DNA from: Eubacterium sp.
GTDB lineage: Bacteria > Bacillota > Clostridia > Oscillospirales > Acutalibacteraceae
Assembly: GCA_014465955.1 (NCBI GenBank)
Contig: JACTVT010000015.1
Coordinates: forward strand, 1-47,466
Length of the DNA stretch: 47,466 bases
Reading direction: 5' to 3'
The notes under the pieces: generated by a model
Told to the model about the DNA's origin: nothing
Database searches by the model: none
What the model saw: only the letters and a program-made list of their open reading frames with translations
Translations under genes and position numbers: made by a program
Part shown: positions 25,538 to 32,449 of the stretch, piece by piece
How positions within the stretch are numbered: position 1 is the stretch's first letter
Layout: each line of letters begins with the position of its first letter

Positions 25538-26624
25538 AAAACAGGGTACTGTAAGGGGCAGACTTGCTCTGCAGTATGTTATAACGCTGATATTGTTTTC
25601 GGTTTTATATATTTTTATCGGCACTTTTCTCAGATATGTTGTTTTTGACAGTCTTATCTCTTATATCGGCATAAATATGATGCTTTCAACCTCTTATATT
25701 AACTGCCTGCATGCACTCAATGAGCATAATGTGTTTTCTCTTATTGCATATTTTATGTTCATTATGGTGATTAATTTTGCCTTTTTTGTTAAGGCGTCAC
25801 GCCTGCCCGACAGAATATATAATTCATTATCGGGTATTATTAATGATGATTATACTGCGCCGTCACTTCCCCGTGAAATCAGAAAGGTTCACAGAAAAAC
25901 AGAGGAAGAAATCAAAAGCGCACTGAAATACAGAGATTATCTTGCCAAAGAGTCCGAACAGCGCAAAAATGATTTGGTGGTTTATCTTGCCCACGATTTA
26001 AAAACGCCGCTTACTTCAATTATCGGCTATCTCACTTTGCTTGAGGAAGCGCCTGAACTGCCTGCCGAGTACCGTGCAAAATATATGGGCATAACGCTTG
26101 ATAAAGCATACAGGCTTGAGCAATTAATTAATGAATTTTTTGATATTACAAGGTTTAATCTGCAAAATATTACACTTGAGGAAAATCATATTGACCTCGG
26201 TATTATGCTCAGTCAGATTGCAGATGAATTTTATCCTGTTCTCGGTGAAAAAAATCTGCTTTGCAGGCTTGATGTTCAAAGCGGACTGAATATTACGGGT
26301 GATGCTGATAAACTTTCACGTGTGTTTGATAATCTTATGCGCAATGCCGTAAATTACAGTTATCCGAATACCGAAATTACGATTTCGGCATATCGTGAAA
26401 ATGACAGGACAGTTGTTGTTTTCAAAAATAAGGGCGATAAGATTTCCGAGCAGAAACTCGGTATGATTTTTGAAAAATTCTTCCGTGCCGATGATGCACG
26501 CCGCAGTGCAACAGGCGGTGCAGGGCTTGGACTAGCCATTGCAAAGCAGATTGTTGAACTGCACGGCGGAACGATTTCTGCCGAAAGCAATTTCGATTTT
26601 ACGGCGTTTACTGTTGTGCTTTAA
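25524..26624 (+). CDS. VanS-like sensor histidine kinase
   Basis: A 366-residue membrane kinase. Two hydrophobic segments (about 15-38 and 70-92) flank a short loop, so little extracellular sensor is present. After a HAMP-like/linker region comes the phosphorylation site HDLKTPLTSI, then the N-box NLMRNAVNYS and the G-box GGAGLGLAIAKQIV. It starts at TTG 25524 inside the regulator's 3' end; the ribosome site is weak and coupling is likely. The small external loop suggests sensing in or near the membrane (inference). Confidence 0.9.
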   Translation: MKRSKKQGTVRGRLALQYVITLILFSVLYIFIGTFLRYVVFDSLISYIGINMMLSTSYINCLHALNEHNVFSLIAYFMFIMVINFAFFVKASRLPDRIYNSLSGIINDDYTAPSLPREIRKVHRKTEEEIKSALKYRDYLAKESEQRKNDLVVYLAHDLKTPLTSIIGYLTLLEEAPELPAEYRAKYMGITLDKAYRLEQLINEFFDITRFNLQNITLEENHIDLGIMLSQIADEFYPVLGEKNLLCRLDVQSGLNITGDADKLSRVFDNLMRNAVNYSYPNTEITISAYRENDRTVVVFKNKGDKISEQKLGMIFEKFFRADDARRSATGGAGLGLAIAKQIVELHGGTISAESNFDFTAFTVVL

Positions 26625-26713
26625 GCAATAGAAAGTTAAACCTTATTTTGTTTGGATTTATCTTACTTGCTTAAGAAAATCTTAATAAATACTAAAGTAA
26701 ATATTAAAGCAAA

Positions 26714-26756
26714 AAAATCCTCCGTTCAGTATAATTTAGTTACTGAGGAGGATTTT
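26714..26756 (+). promoter_or_regulatory. Hairpin holding the ribosome site of the C39-like gene
   Basis: AAAATCCTCC (26714-26723) pairs perfectly with GGAGGATTTT (26747-26756), with an inner TCAGT/ACTGA stem at 26726-26730 and 26742-26746. The 3' arm contains the Shine-Dalgarno GGAGG, 8 bases before ATG 26760. The stem ends in TTTTGTT, so it also looks like a terminator for the kinase operon. Confidence 0.7.
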
Positions 26757-26759
26757 GTT

Positions 26760-27590
26760 ATGAATAAAAATAAAAGCGGCAGTAAAATTTGGAGTTGGGT
26801 AATATTTTCTGCTATGATGTTCGTTATAGTTATTATAGGTATTTCCGTTTTCACCGTCAAAAATGATGACGGCGATATTATCGAGCAAAAGACGACGGTT
26901 GTGCAGAAAAAAGAAACAATGGGCAGGTACAGGGCTGAAAAAATCATTCGTGAATATGCCGATAAAAACGGAATAGATTTTAACGATTACCCTGCAAGCA
27001 TTATTGACCTGCTTGCAAGAAACAGTGAAACAGAAGATTTTGTGCTGTCCTACCCAAAGGAAAAGGACAAAAGTCATAAAATCAATATGAAAGAGTATAA
27101 AAATTGCAAAGAAGTTCCGCTTTTTATGCAGTGGGACAAGCGCTGGGGCTATATGGAGTACGGCAGTGACGTTGCAGGGCTTACGGCGTGCGGACCTGTC
27201 TGCCTGTCTATGGCGGCAGTCTATGTTAAGCAGGATATAAAATATTCGCCCGATTATGTAATTGAATTTGCGATTGATAATGGCTACTGTCTTAAAAACG
27301 GCGGCTCGGAGTGGGCGCTGATAAGCAAGGGCGGCGAAAAATTCGGCATGGATGTTACTGAAATTCCGCTCGATAAAAACCGTGTGTTTAAAAATTTAGA
27401 GGCAGGCAACCCGATTATCTGTGTTATGGGTCCCGGCGATTTTACCGCAAAAGGTCATTTTATCGTTATGGTCGGCAGTGAAGACGGCAAAATTAAAGTG
27501 AATGACCCGAACAGTAAGGCAAATTCCGAAAAACTGTGGAATTATGATGATATTTACAGTCAGATTAAAAATTTGTGGGTGTTGAGGTAA
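26760..27590 (+). CDS. Membrane-anchored C39-like cysteine peptidase
   Basis: A 276-residue protein with an N-terminal membrane anchor (about 12-33, after MNKNKSGSK) and an extracellular Peptidase_C39_2-like domain. The catalytic Cys is in LTACGPVCLSMA and the His in GHFIVMVGS, followed by KVNDPNS with the Asp. The FMQWDKRWGYMEYG lead-in is typical of this family. Such proteins may cut peptides or wall cross-links; the substrate is unknown. It directly follows the two-component genes and may be one of their targets. ATG 26760 has GGAGG within a hairpin. Confidence 0.82.
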   Translation: MNKNKSGSKIWSWVIFSAMMFVIVIIGISVFTVKNDDGDIIEQKTTVVQKKETMGRYRAEKIIREYADKNGIDFNDYPASIIDLLARNSETEDFVLSYPKEKDKSHKINMKEYKNCKEVPLFMQWDKRWGYMEYGSDVAGLTACGPVCLSMAAVYVKQDIKYSPDYVIEFAIDNGYCLKNGGSEWALISKGGEKFGMDVTEIPLDKNRVFKNLEAGNPIICVMGPGDFTAKGHFIVMVGSEDGKIKVNDPNSKANSEKLWNYDDIYSQIKNLWVLR

Positions 27591-27600
27591 GCGGTACAAT

Positions 27601-27618
27601 GTAGGGGAGGGCTTTTGT
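27601..27618 (+). repeat. Truncated GTAGGGG palindrome
   Basis: GTAGGGGAGGGCTTTTG keeps the head and left arm of the 1880-type repeat but lacks the right arm. Confidence 0.5.
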
Positions 27619-27631
27619 AATTAAGAAAAAT

Positions 27632-27812
27632 AGGCTTCCCCTTGAGGGGAAGCTGTCACGTCAGTGACTGATGAGGTGGAAAAATAATTGTTTATGACAC
27701 CTCATTCACCGCAAGCGGTCCCCCTTTTGCTCAGCCGCAGACGGCAGACCCCTCTGCCACTGCGTGGTATCTCACCTAACAGGGGAGTTCCCTCAAGTGG
27801 AAGGCTAACTTA
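27632..27812 (+). repeat. Mosaic palindromic repeat, family N copy 2, with internal insertion
   Basis: The left 95 bp match family N copy 1 (CTTCCCCTTGAGGGGAAG hairpin, TGTCACGTCAGTGAC, TGATGAGGTGG and ACCGCAAGCGGT). About 60 bp at 27727-27787, absent from copy 1, interrupts the right terminal hairpin. The right end (CCCTCAAGTGGAAGGCTAACTTA) then resumes. Together with the truncated REP it accounts for the 245-base gap after the C39-like gene. Confidence 0.7.
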
Positions 27813-27835
27813 ATGACTATTTATTGATAGTCTAT

Positions 27836-28015
27836 TTATAAATCATCTGCGTCCTGAACGGGCGTTTCATATTCATTATTATAAAACGCATCTGCCGTCA
27901 TACCCGTGTAACTGCCGTTTGTGTCGCTCTGCACCATATCCCTGCTGATATATGATGTCAAATCAATTACCTTTTTGCCGTTGATATTCTTTTGCTTTTT
28001 GTTGCTTTTCTTCAT
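27836..28015 (-). CDS. Small protein of 59 residues, unknown function
   Basis: ATG 28015 to TAA 27836 encodes a protein with a very basic start (MKKSNKKQKN), then DLTSYISRD, and an acidic end containing DTNGSYTG and TPVQDADDL. I recall similar GSYTG...PVQDADDL tails in small clostridial proteins but know no function. There is no membrane segment. The ribosome site AGGTG is 8 bases upstream, inside the terminator-like hairpin that follows the gene at 28081-28704. Confidence 0.7.
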   Translation of the reverse strand: MKKSNKKQKNINGKKVIDLTSYISRDMVQSDTNGSYTGMTADAFYNNEYETPVQDADDL

Positions 28016-28060
28016 AAAAAAATCACCTCGCCATTAGTTTTGGCAAAGGTGCTTTTTTTA
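28016..28060 (-). terminator. Terminator-like hairpin overlapping the ribosome site of the 59-residue gene
   Basis: CACCT (28024-28028) pairs with AGGTG (28047-28051) and GCCA (28030-28033) with TGGC (28041-28044). On the minus strand the stem is followed by A and seven T, then directly by the ATG at 28015, and the 3' arm AGGTG is the only ribosome site. On the plus strand CTTTTTTTAT follows, so termination could work both ways. Confidence 0.7.
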
Positions 28061-28080
28061 TACTATTTATTATTCATTGC

Positions 28081-28704
28081 CTATATTTTTTCAACGTCAA
28101 TGTCTGCTATTTTATCCATAAACTGCTTAGGAGTTATGATTTCGCCCATTTCAAAAAAATCGTCCATATTTAGGTTGAAATTGTTTACAAAAATCGGCGT
28201 TTTTTCATATTCAATATCAATGTGCAGCCGCTTGGCGTCTTCTTTAATCTGGTTTACATCATAATCATTTGCATCGTAATATCTGCATGCCTGAATTTCA
28301 TTGTTTCTGATATACTGCAAAACAATATTTCGGCTTGATTTTGATATGGAAATGTATGCCTCAATATCTTTTGAAAGCGTCTGCCCCATAGTTATCTGTG
28401 CAACGGCCTTGCATGCACCTGAATGCAGAAAAAACTCGTTGATAAAAATTGCCTCAAGTGCGCTTGTATCATCAGGTACAACGATTGCAAGCACATTTTT
28501 TGAAAGTCTGCCCGAGTGAATAGATTTTATAAATTCCTTAACATAATGCTGGCTTTCTGCAATCTTTTTTGCATATGAATGGTAAAACGGAATGTTCGGC
28601 TGAGTTGAAATGCCGGGCAGAGTGAATGCTTTGAATTCGTCATTCGTTTTGTCATAAACAAGAATATTTGTGTTTGTTATAATAACGGGAATTGTTGTTG
28701 CCAT
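28081..28704 (-). CDS. Uncharacterised protein, possible degenerate actin/MreB fold
   Basis: A 207-residue soluble protein with no membrane segment. By eye, its order of segments parallels the first half of MreB: TNTNILVYDKTNDEF resembles the GTANTLVY strand pair. NVLAIVVPDDTSALEAIF resembles the VCVPSG...VE region, followed by SGACKAVAQ like QAGA. ISISKSSRNIVLQYI sits where the DIGGGTTEVAII phosphate loop should be. The Gly-rich nucleotide motifs are missing, so any relation would be to an inactive form. The resemblance is inference. AAGGAAGT precedes ATG 28704. Confidence 0.6.
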   Translation of the reverse strand: MATTIPVIITNTNILVYDKTNDEFKAFTLPGISTQPNIPFYHSYAKKIAESQHYVKEFIKSIHSGRLSKNVLAIVVPDDTSALEAIFINEFFLHSGACKAVAQITMGQTLSKDIEAYISISKSSRNIVLQYIRNNEIQACRYYDANDYDVNQIKEDAKRLHIDIEYEKTPIFVNNFNLNMDDFFEMGEIITPKQFMDKIADIDVEKI

Positions 28705-28776
28705 ATTTTCACTTCCTTAGGGTAATGGTAATAATACGAACCACAGTTTATTGCGGCAGATTTACCCTGCTTTTAT

Positions 28777-28805
28777 ATTTTACAATATATTGCGCATTAA
28801 ATCAA
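28777..28805 (-). promoter_or_regulatory. Promoter for the 28081-28704 gene
   Basis: On the minus strand TTGATT (28805-28800), 17-base spacer, TAAAAT (28782-28777). Between it and the start codon, GGGTAA and TTACCC can form a leader stem. Confidence 0.5.
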
Positions 28806-28819
28806 TAAATTGGTATAAA
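28790..28819 (+). promoter_or_regulatory. Possible promoter for the DUF3048 gene
   Basis: TTGCGC (28790-28795), 18-base spacer, TATAAA (28814-28819) preceded by TGG, an extended -10. It overlaps the divergent minus-strand promoter. Confidence 0.4.
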
Positions 28820-28881
28820 ATTAAAAAATATAGTGCAATTATAATGATAATATGGTAAAATATCCAAAGGAGGATTAACTT

Positions 28882-30294
28882 ATGAGCAATGATGAAGAAC
28901 TTGAAGAAATTTTAAAGGAATTCAAAATCGGTAAAAGCGGTGATGAGCCTGCCGATTTCAGTATAAATGATGATGAGAAAGAGCCCGAAAAGGCAGATGA
29001 TGAAGAATATACGCTTGACGGTGATGTTGATGAGCCTGCCGAAAATACCGAAGGTGCAGATGCAGACGCCAAATTCGGCATTGATGAAGAAACTGCATTT
29101 GCTCCCGTTTCCCCTGTAAATGACAGTGTTTATATTTCAGATATGAGTGCAGAAGAATACAGTGAAGAGGATAATACGAATATGAATAATCAGAATAAAA
29201 AGAAAATTATAATTGCAATCGTTGCCGTTGTACTTGTTGTTGCAATCGGCGCGGGCATATATTTCGGTTTTATTAAAAAGGATAAAGAGCCTGAAACAAC
29301 AGTACCGCAGACTACTGTTACAACCACAGCAGCACCTGTTATAATCAGAAATCCGCTTACGGGTGAACCTGATTACAGTGAAACGGCATTAAAGCAAAGA
29401 CCGATTTCTGTTGTTGTTGAAAATGCAAAGGGTGCAAGACCGCAGTATAATATGGATAAACCGGATATTATTGTTGAAGGTGAAGTTGAAGGCGGCGAAA
29501 CACGTATGCTCTGGTTCTTTGCCGATTACAATAATCTTCCGGATATGATTGGTCCTAACAGAAGTGCAAGACCGAGTTATGTTCAGTTTTCAAAATTCTT
29601 TGATTCGATTTTTGTTCATTACGGCGGCAGTCACAGTAAGGGCGATTATGTAGGCGGTTATGAAACGATTGAAAATGAAAATGTTGATGATATTGACGGA
29701 ATGAAAGTATCATCCTGCTTTAAGCGCACTAAGGATAAGGTATCGCCTCATAATGCAGTCGTTCTCGGTGATAAATTGATGGAGGCAGTCGAAAGCAAGG
29801 GCTACAGAACAGAGGTTGATTCAAGCAGTTTTTCAACGCTCAGTTTCTATGAAAAAGGGCAGACTGTTTCAACCACTCCTTGCGAAGAGGTTAAGGTAAA
29901 GATTTCAGACAGAACAAACACGCATACGCTTTCATATGATGCCGCAAACAGTGTTTATACAAATGCGAATGATTACGGTGCACCTGTAAGTTTTACTAAC
30001 GTACTTGTTATGTTTGCCGAGTCAACTTATATTGATAAGGCTAATTATAAAGGCTCAGGTAAAACAGAAACTTATCTTAATTATACATATTCAAGCGGTA
30101 CGGGCAGACTTGCCTCATACGGCACAATTACAGATTTCACCTGGAGTGTTGAAAACGGCAAACTTGTGTTTAAAGATACAGCAGGCAAGCCATTAAACCT
30201 TAACCCGGGCAAAACATGGATCTGTCTTGCATCATCAAATCATAACGGTAAGGTAGATGTAACACTGCCTGAGGCTGCAACAACAGCACAATAA
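28882..30294 (+). CDS. DUF3048 (YerB-like) membrane-anchored protein
   Basis: A 470-residue protein. Residues 1-107 are very acidic and probably cytoplasmic; a membrane helix lies at about 108-132 (KKKIIIAIVAVVLVVAIGAG), followed by a Thr/Pro-rich linker. The external part has two DUF3048 lobes, with NPLTGEPDY, RPISVVVENAKGARPQ, GETRMLWFF, GPNRSARP and YGGSHSKGD. The Bacillus relative YerB is a lipoprotein; here a type II membrane anchor with a long acidic intracellular tail replaces the lipobox. Function is unknown. AAAGGAGGA precedes the ATG. Confidence 0.85.
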   Translation: MSNDEELEEILKEFKIGKSGDEPADFSINDDEKEPEKADDEEYTLDGDVDEPAENTEGADADAKFGIDEETAFAPVSPVNDSVYISDMSAEEYSEEDNTNMNNQNKKKIIIAIVAVVLVVAIGAGIYFGFIKKDKEPETTVPQTTVTTTAAPVIIRNPLTGEPDYSETALKQRPISVVVENAKGARPQYNMDKPDIIVEGEVEGGETRMLWFFADYNNLPDMIGPNRSARPSYVQFSKFFDSIFVHYGGSHSKGDYVGGYETIENENVDDIDGMKVSSCFKRTKDKVSPHNAVVLGDKLMEAVESKGYRTEVDSSSFSTLSFYEKGQTVSTTPCEEVKVKISDRTNTHTLSYDAANSVYTNANDYGAPVSFTNVLVMFAESTYIDKANYKGSGKTETYLNYTYSSGTGRLASYGTITDFTWSVENGKLVFKDTAGKPLNLNPGKTWICLASSNHNGKVDVTLPEAATTAQ

Positions 30295-30303
30295 CAGATG
30301 CTT

Positions 30304-30330
30304 CGGGCAATTCGTGAATTGCCCCTACGG
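30304..30330 (-). repeat. REP-like palindrome ending CCTAC
   Basis: GGGCAATTC-GT-GAATTGCCC-CTACGG, identical over its stem to 21474-21497, in the orientation with CCTAC at the right. It lies 10 bases after the DUF3048 stop. Confidence 0.75.
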
Positions 30331-30357
30331 TAGTGTAAAGGTGCTCTCTATGTTGTG

Positions 30358-30421
30358 ACCGGCGTCTTCGACGACCCCTACAAGAAGAGAATAACGTATC
30401 GTAGGGAGGGGTGGTCTCACC
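30358..30421. repeat. Head-to-head REP-like pair
   Basis: A hairpin with arms CGTC/GACG ends in CCCCTAC (30375-30381); after 19 bases GTAGGG (30401-30406) leads into a second hairpin GGTG/CACC. The spacer contains AATAACGTATC, close to the AATAACGCTATC spacer at 21506. A further palindrome, GGTGTCC / GGACACC, lies at 30454-30470. Confidence 0.6.
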
Positions 30422-30510
30422 TGTCGTCTCGGTCGGTGCTTCTGCGATGCAGAGGTGTCCACTGGACACCCGCACCCTCACCCCGCCGTAATGTTATCAG
30501 AAATACTAAT

Positions 30511-30548
30511 AAAGCCACTGCAAACGGTTTGTTTGCAGTGGCTTTTTT
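30511..30548 (+). terminator. Strong terminator downstream of the DUF3048 gene
   Basis: A perfect 15-bp stem (30511-30525 with 30531-30545, arms starting AAAGCCACTGC) with a 5-base loop, ending in six T. It is 217 bases after the stop codon, with the REP-like cluster in between. It also accounts for part of the 321-base gap to the next gene. Confidence 0.8.
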
Positions 30549-30556
30549 GTGATTTT

Positions 30557-30581
30557 GTAGGGACAATTCACGAATTGTCCG
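30557..30581 (+). repeat. GTAGGG-headed palindrome
   Basis: GTAGGGACAATTC-AC-GAATTGTCCG. Compared with 30304, several stem positions differ on both arms and pairing is kept. Confidence 0.75.
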
Positions 30582-30615
30582 TTTTTGAATGATTGATTTT
30601 TTTGTGTATAAATAT

Positions 30616-31137
30616 TTATTTTAAATTCCTGATAAACTCAAATGCTGTATCCTCGCCCTGTTCGGCAAGGATTGTGAGTGCCTTTTCGAGCAGTGCTTTT
30701 GTGTTTTCGTGAATTAAAATTCTGTCTTTAGCACGGGTGAAATATTCGAGCGGGTGGGCGTTTGTGTAGTTTTTACCCTGATATATTTTGCTTGCCGCCA
30801 CTCTGTCGCAAAACATTTCCTTGAAATATTTTATCGGCATTTCAACAGGCTCCATTTTCTTCGTTTTCGGGTTGTAATCCTGCCAGTATTCATAGTGGTG
30901 GCGATTTCTGCCCTTGTGATGCAGCCACGCAGTGGAATAGCCGATATCGTTTCGTTCTGCCTCATTCGGCGAGCGTGTGCCGAGATAATATTTTGCTCCG
31001 GGTATAAATTCCGCAGGCGAGTATTTTGATAAATCGTGGCGCAGTCCCTGCCAGAAAATGCCTGCCTTTTTGCAGTGCTTTATCACCATATGCCTGTGGC
31101 GTGTTATTGTCTTAAAATGTCCTAATGCGTTTGCCAT
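30616..31137 (-). CDS. DUF5662 family protein
   Basis: A 173-residue protein of an uncharacterised family common in Firmicutes. Conserved-looking His/Asp segments: HRHMVIKHC, LRHDLSKYSPAEF, WLHHKGRNRHHYEYW and YFTRAKDRI. The many His and the HDLSKYS motif suggest a metal-dependent, perhaps HD-like, hydrolase, but no activity is known to me. I take ATG 31137 (GGTGAT upstream) because the longer frame to 31260 would run across the ugd terminator and into ugd. Confidence 0.8.
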   Translation of the reverse strand: MANALGHFKTITRHRHMVIKHCKKAGIFWQGLRHDLSKYSPAEFIPGAKYYLGTRSPNEAERNDIGYSTAWLHHKGRNRHHYEYWQDYNPKTKKMEPVEMPIKYFKEMFCDRVAASKIYQGKNYTNAHPLEYFTRAKDRILIHENTKALLEKALTILAEQGEDTAFEFIRNLK

Positions 31138-31147
31138 TGTATCACCG

Positions 31148-31181
31148 AAAAAAATAAGGTCTGACCTAAGCCAAACCTTAT
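31148..31181 (-). terminator. Terminator after ugd
   Basis: ATAAGGT (31154-31160) pairs with ACCTTAT (31175-31181). On the minus strand the stem is followed by a run of T, then immediately by the ribosome site and start of the DUF5662 gene, so that gene may depend on readthrough or on a promoter I cannot see. Confidence 0.65.
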
Positions 31182-31210
31182 CATAACACTTATTTATATA
31201 TTTGTCAAAG

Positions 31211-32428
31211 TTAATCTCTGCCGTAAATATCACGGGTGTAGATTTTTTCTTTAACGTCAAGCAGTTCGTCGCTCATTCTGTTTGCAATGATAACCTGTGA
31301 CTGCGCCTTGAATTCATCAAGATTATTGACAATTTCATTATCGCAGAACATTTTATCATTAAGCGTAGGCTCAAAAATGATAACTCTTGCGCCTGCCTCT
31401 TTGATATTCTGAATAACGCCCTGAATGGAACTCTGCCTGAAATTATCGGAATTTGCTTTCATTGTAAGCCTGTAAACACCGATTGTGGCAGGTTTATCCT
31501 CACTGTGACCCGATATTTCAAGTACACGTGATGCGATGAATTTCTTTCTCGTGGTGTTTGTATCTACAATTGCCTGCATAAGATTTTCAGGTACGTCAGC
31601 GTAGTTAGCAAGTAATTGTTTTGTGTCTTTAGGCAGGCAGTAACCGCCGTAGCCGAATGACGGGTTGTTGTAATGACTGCCGATTCTCGGGTCAAGACCG
31701 ATACCTTCAATAATCTGCTTTGAATTCAGACCGTGAACTTCCGCATAAGTGTCAAGTTCGTTGAAATAACTTACTCTGAGAGCAAGATAAGTGTTTGCAA
31801 AAAGTTTTACTGCCTCAGCCTCTGTTGAGTAGGTGAACAGGGTAGGAATATTTTCTTTAATGGCACCGCCGGCAAGAAGGGAAGCGAATGTATGAGCATT
31901 ATCTTCCATATCGTTACTGCTGTTTTTAGGCATACCAACTATAATTCTGCTTGGATACAGATTGTCGTAAAGTGCTCTGCCTTCTCTTAAAAATTCGGGG
32001 CTGAACAGAATTTTTGCATCCGGATATTTTGCTTTCATTCCTTCTGTAAAACCAACAGGAACAGTAGATTTTACTACCATAACGGCACTTGGGTTGACTT
32101 TCATAACCAGTTCAATAACACTTTCAACAGAATTTGTGTTGAAATAATTTTTTTCAGTGTCATAGTCTGTTGGGGTGGAAATGATAACAAAATCGGCATT
32201 TCTGTAAGCCGTTTCGGCATCGGTTGTAGCGGTTAAATCAAGTTTCTTTTCAGCAAGGTATTCTTCAATTTCCCTGTCTGCAATAGGGGATTTGCCGCTG
32301 TTTATAAGTTCAACTTTGCTCTCAATAATATCAACTGCAAAAACTTTGTTGTTCTGCGCAAGAAGAATTGAGTTTGAAAGGCCTACATAGCCTGTGCCGG
32401 CAACTGCGATAGTATAGTTTTTCTGCAT
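31211..32428 (-). CDS. ugd: UDP-glucose 6-dehydrogenase
   Basis: A 405-residue NAD-dependent nucleotide-sugar dehydrogenase that oxidises UDP-glucose to UDP-glucuronate for surface polysaccharides. It has the Rossmann start VAGTGYVGLSN, STPTDYD, KSTVPVGFTEGM, FSPEFLREGRA, FANTYLALRVSYFNELD and the catalytic Cys in GYGGYCLPKDTK. Length fits the short Gram-positive form. A related nucleotide-sugar dehydrogenase specificity cannot be excluded. It follows dnaJ by only 21 bases, an unusual companion for a chaperone operon. Confidence 0.9.
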   Translation of the reverse strand: MQKNYTIAVAGTGYVGLSNSILLAQNNKVFAVDIIESKVELINSGKSPIADREIEEYLAEKKLDLTATTDAETAYRNADFVIISTPTDYDTEKNYFNTNSVESVIELVMKVNPSAVMVVKSTVPVGFTEGMKAKYPDAKILFSPEFLREGRALYDNLYPSRIIVGMPKNSSNDMEDNAHTFASLLAGGAIKENIPTLFTYSTEAEAVKLFANTYLALRVSYFNELDTYAEVHGLNSKQIIEGIGLDPRIGSHYNNPSFGYGGYCLPKDTKQLLANYADVPENLMQAIVDTNTTRKKFIASRVLEISGHSEDKPATIGVYRLTMKANSDNFRQSSIQGVIQNIKEAGARVIIFEPTLNDKMFCDNEIVNNLDEFKAQSQVIIANRMSDELLDVKEKIYTRDIYGRD

Positions 32429-32449
32429 TTTTACACCTTTATTTTTCTT

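Noticed and set aside
24848..26624. Vancomycin resistance by the VanR/VanS-like pair
   Set aside because: No ligase, VanH or VanX genes are near; VanRS-like pairs are common regulators in Clostridia.
26690..26740. TATAAT at 26730 as a promoter for the C39-like gene
   Set aside because: It lies in the loop of the ribosome-site hairpin and has no -35 box at 16-18 bases.
31138..31260. N-terminal extension of the DUF5662 gene to 31260
   Set aside because: The extension covers the ugd terminator and the end of ugd, while ATG 31137 has a ribosome site and begins where the family-like sequence starts.
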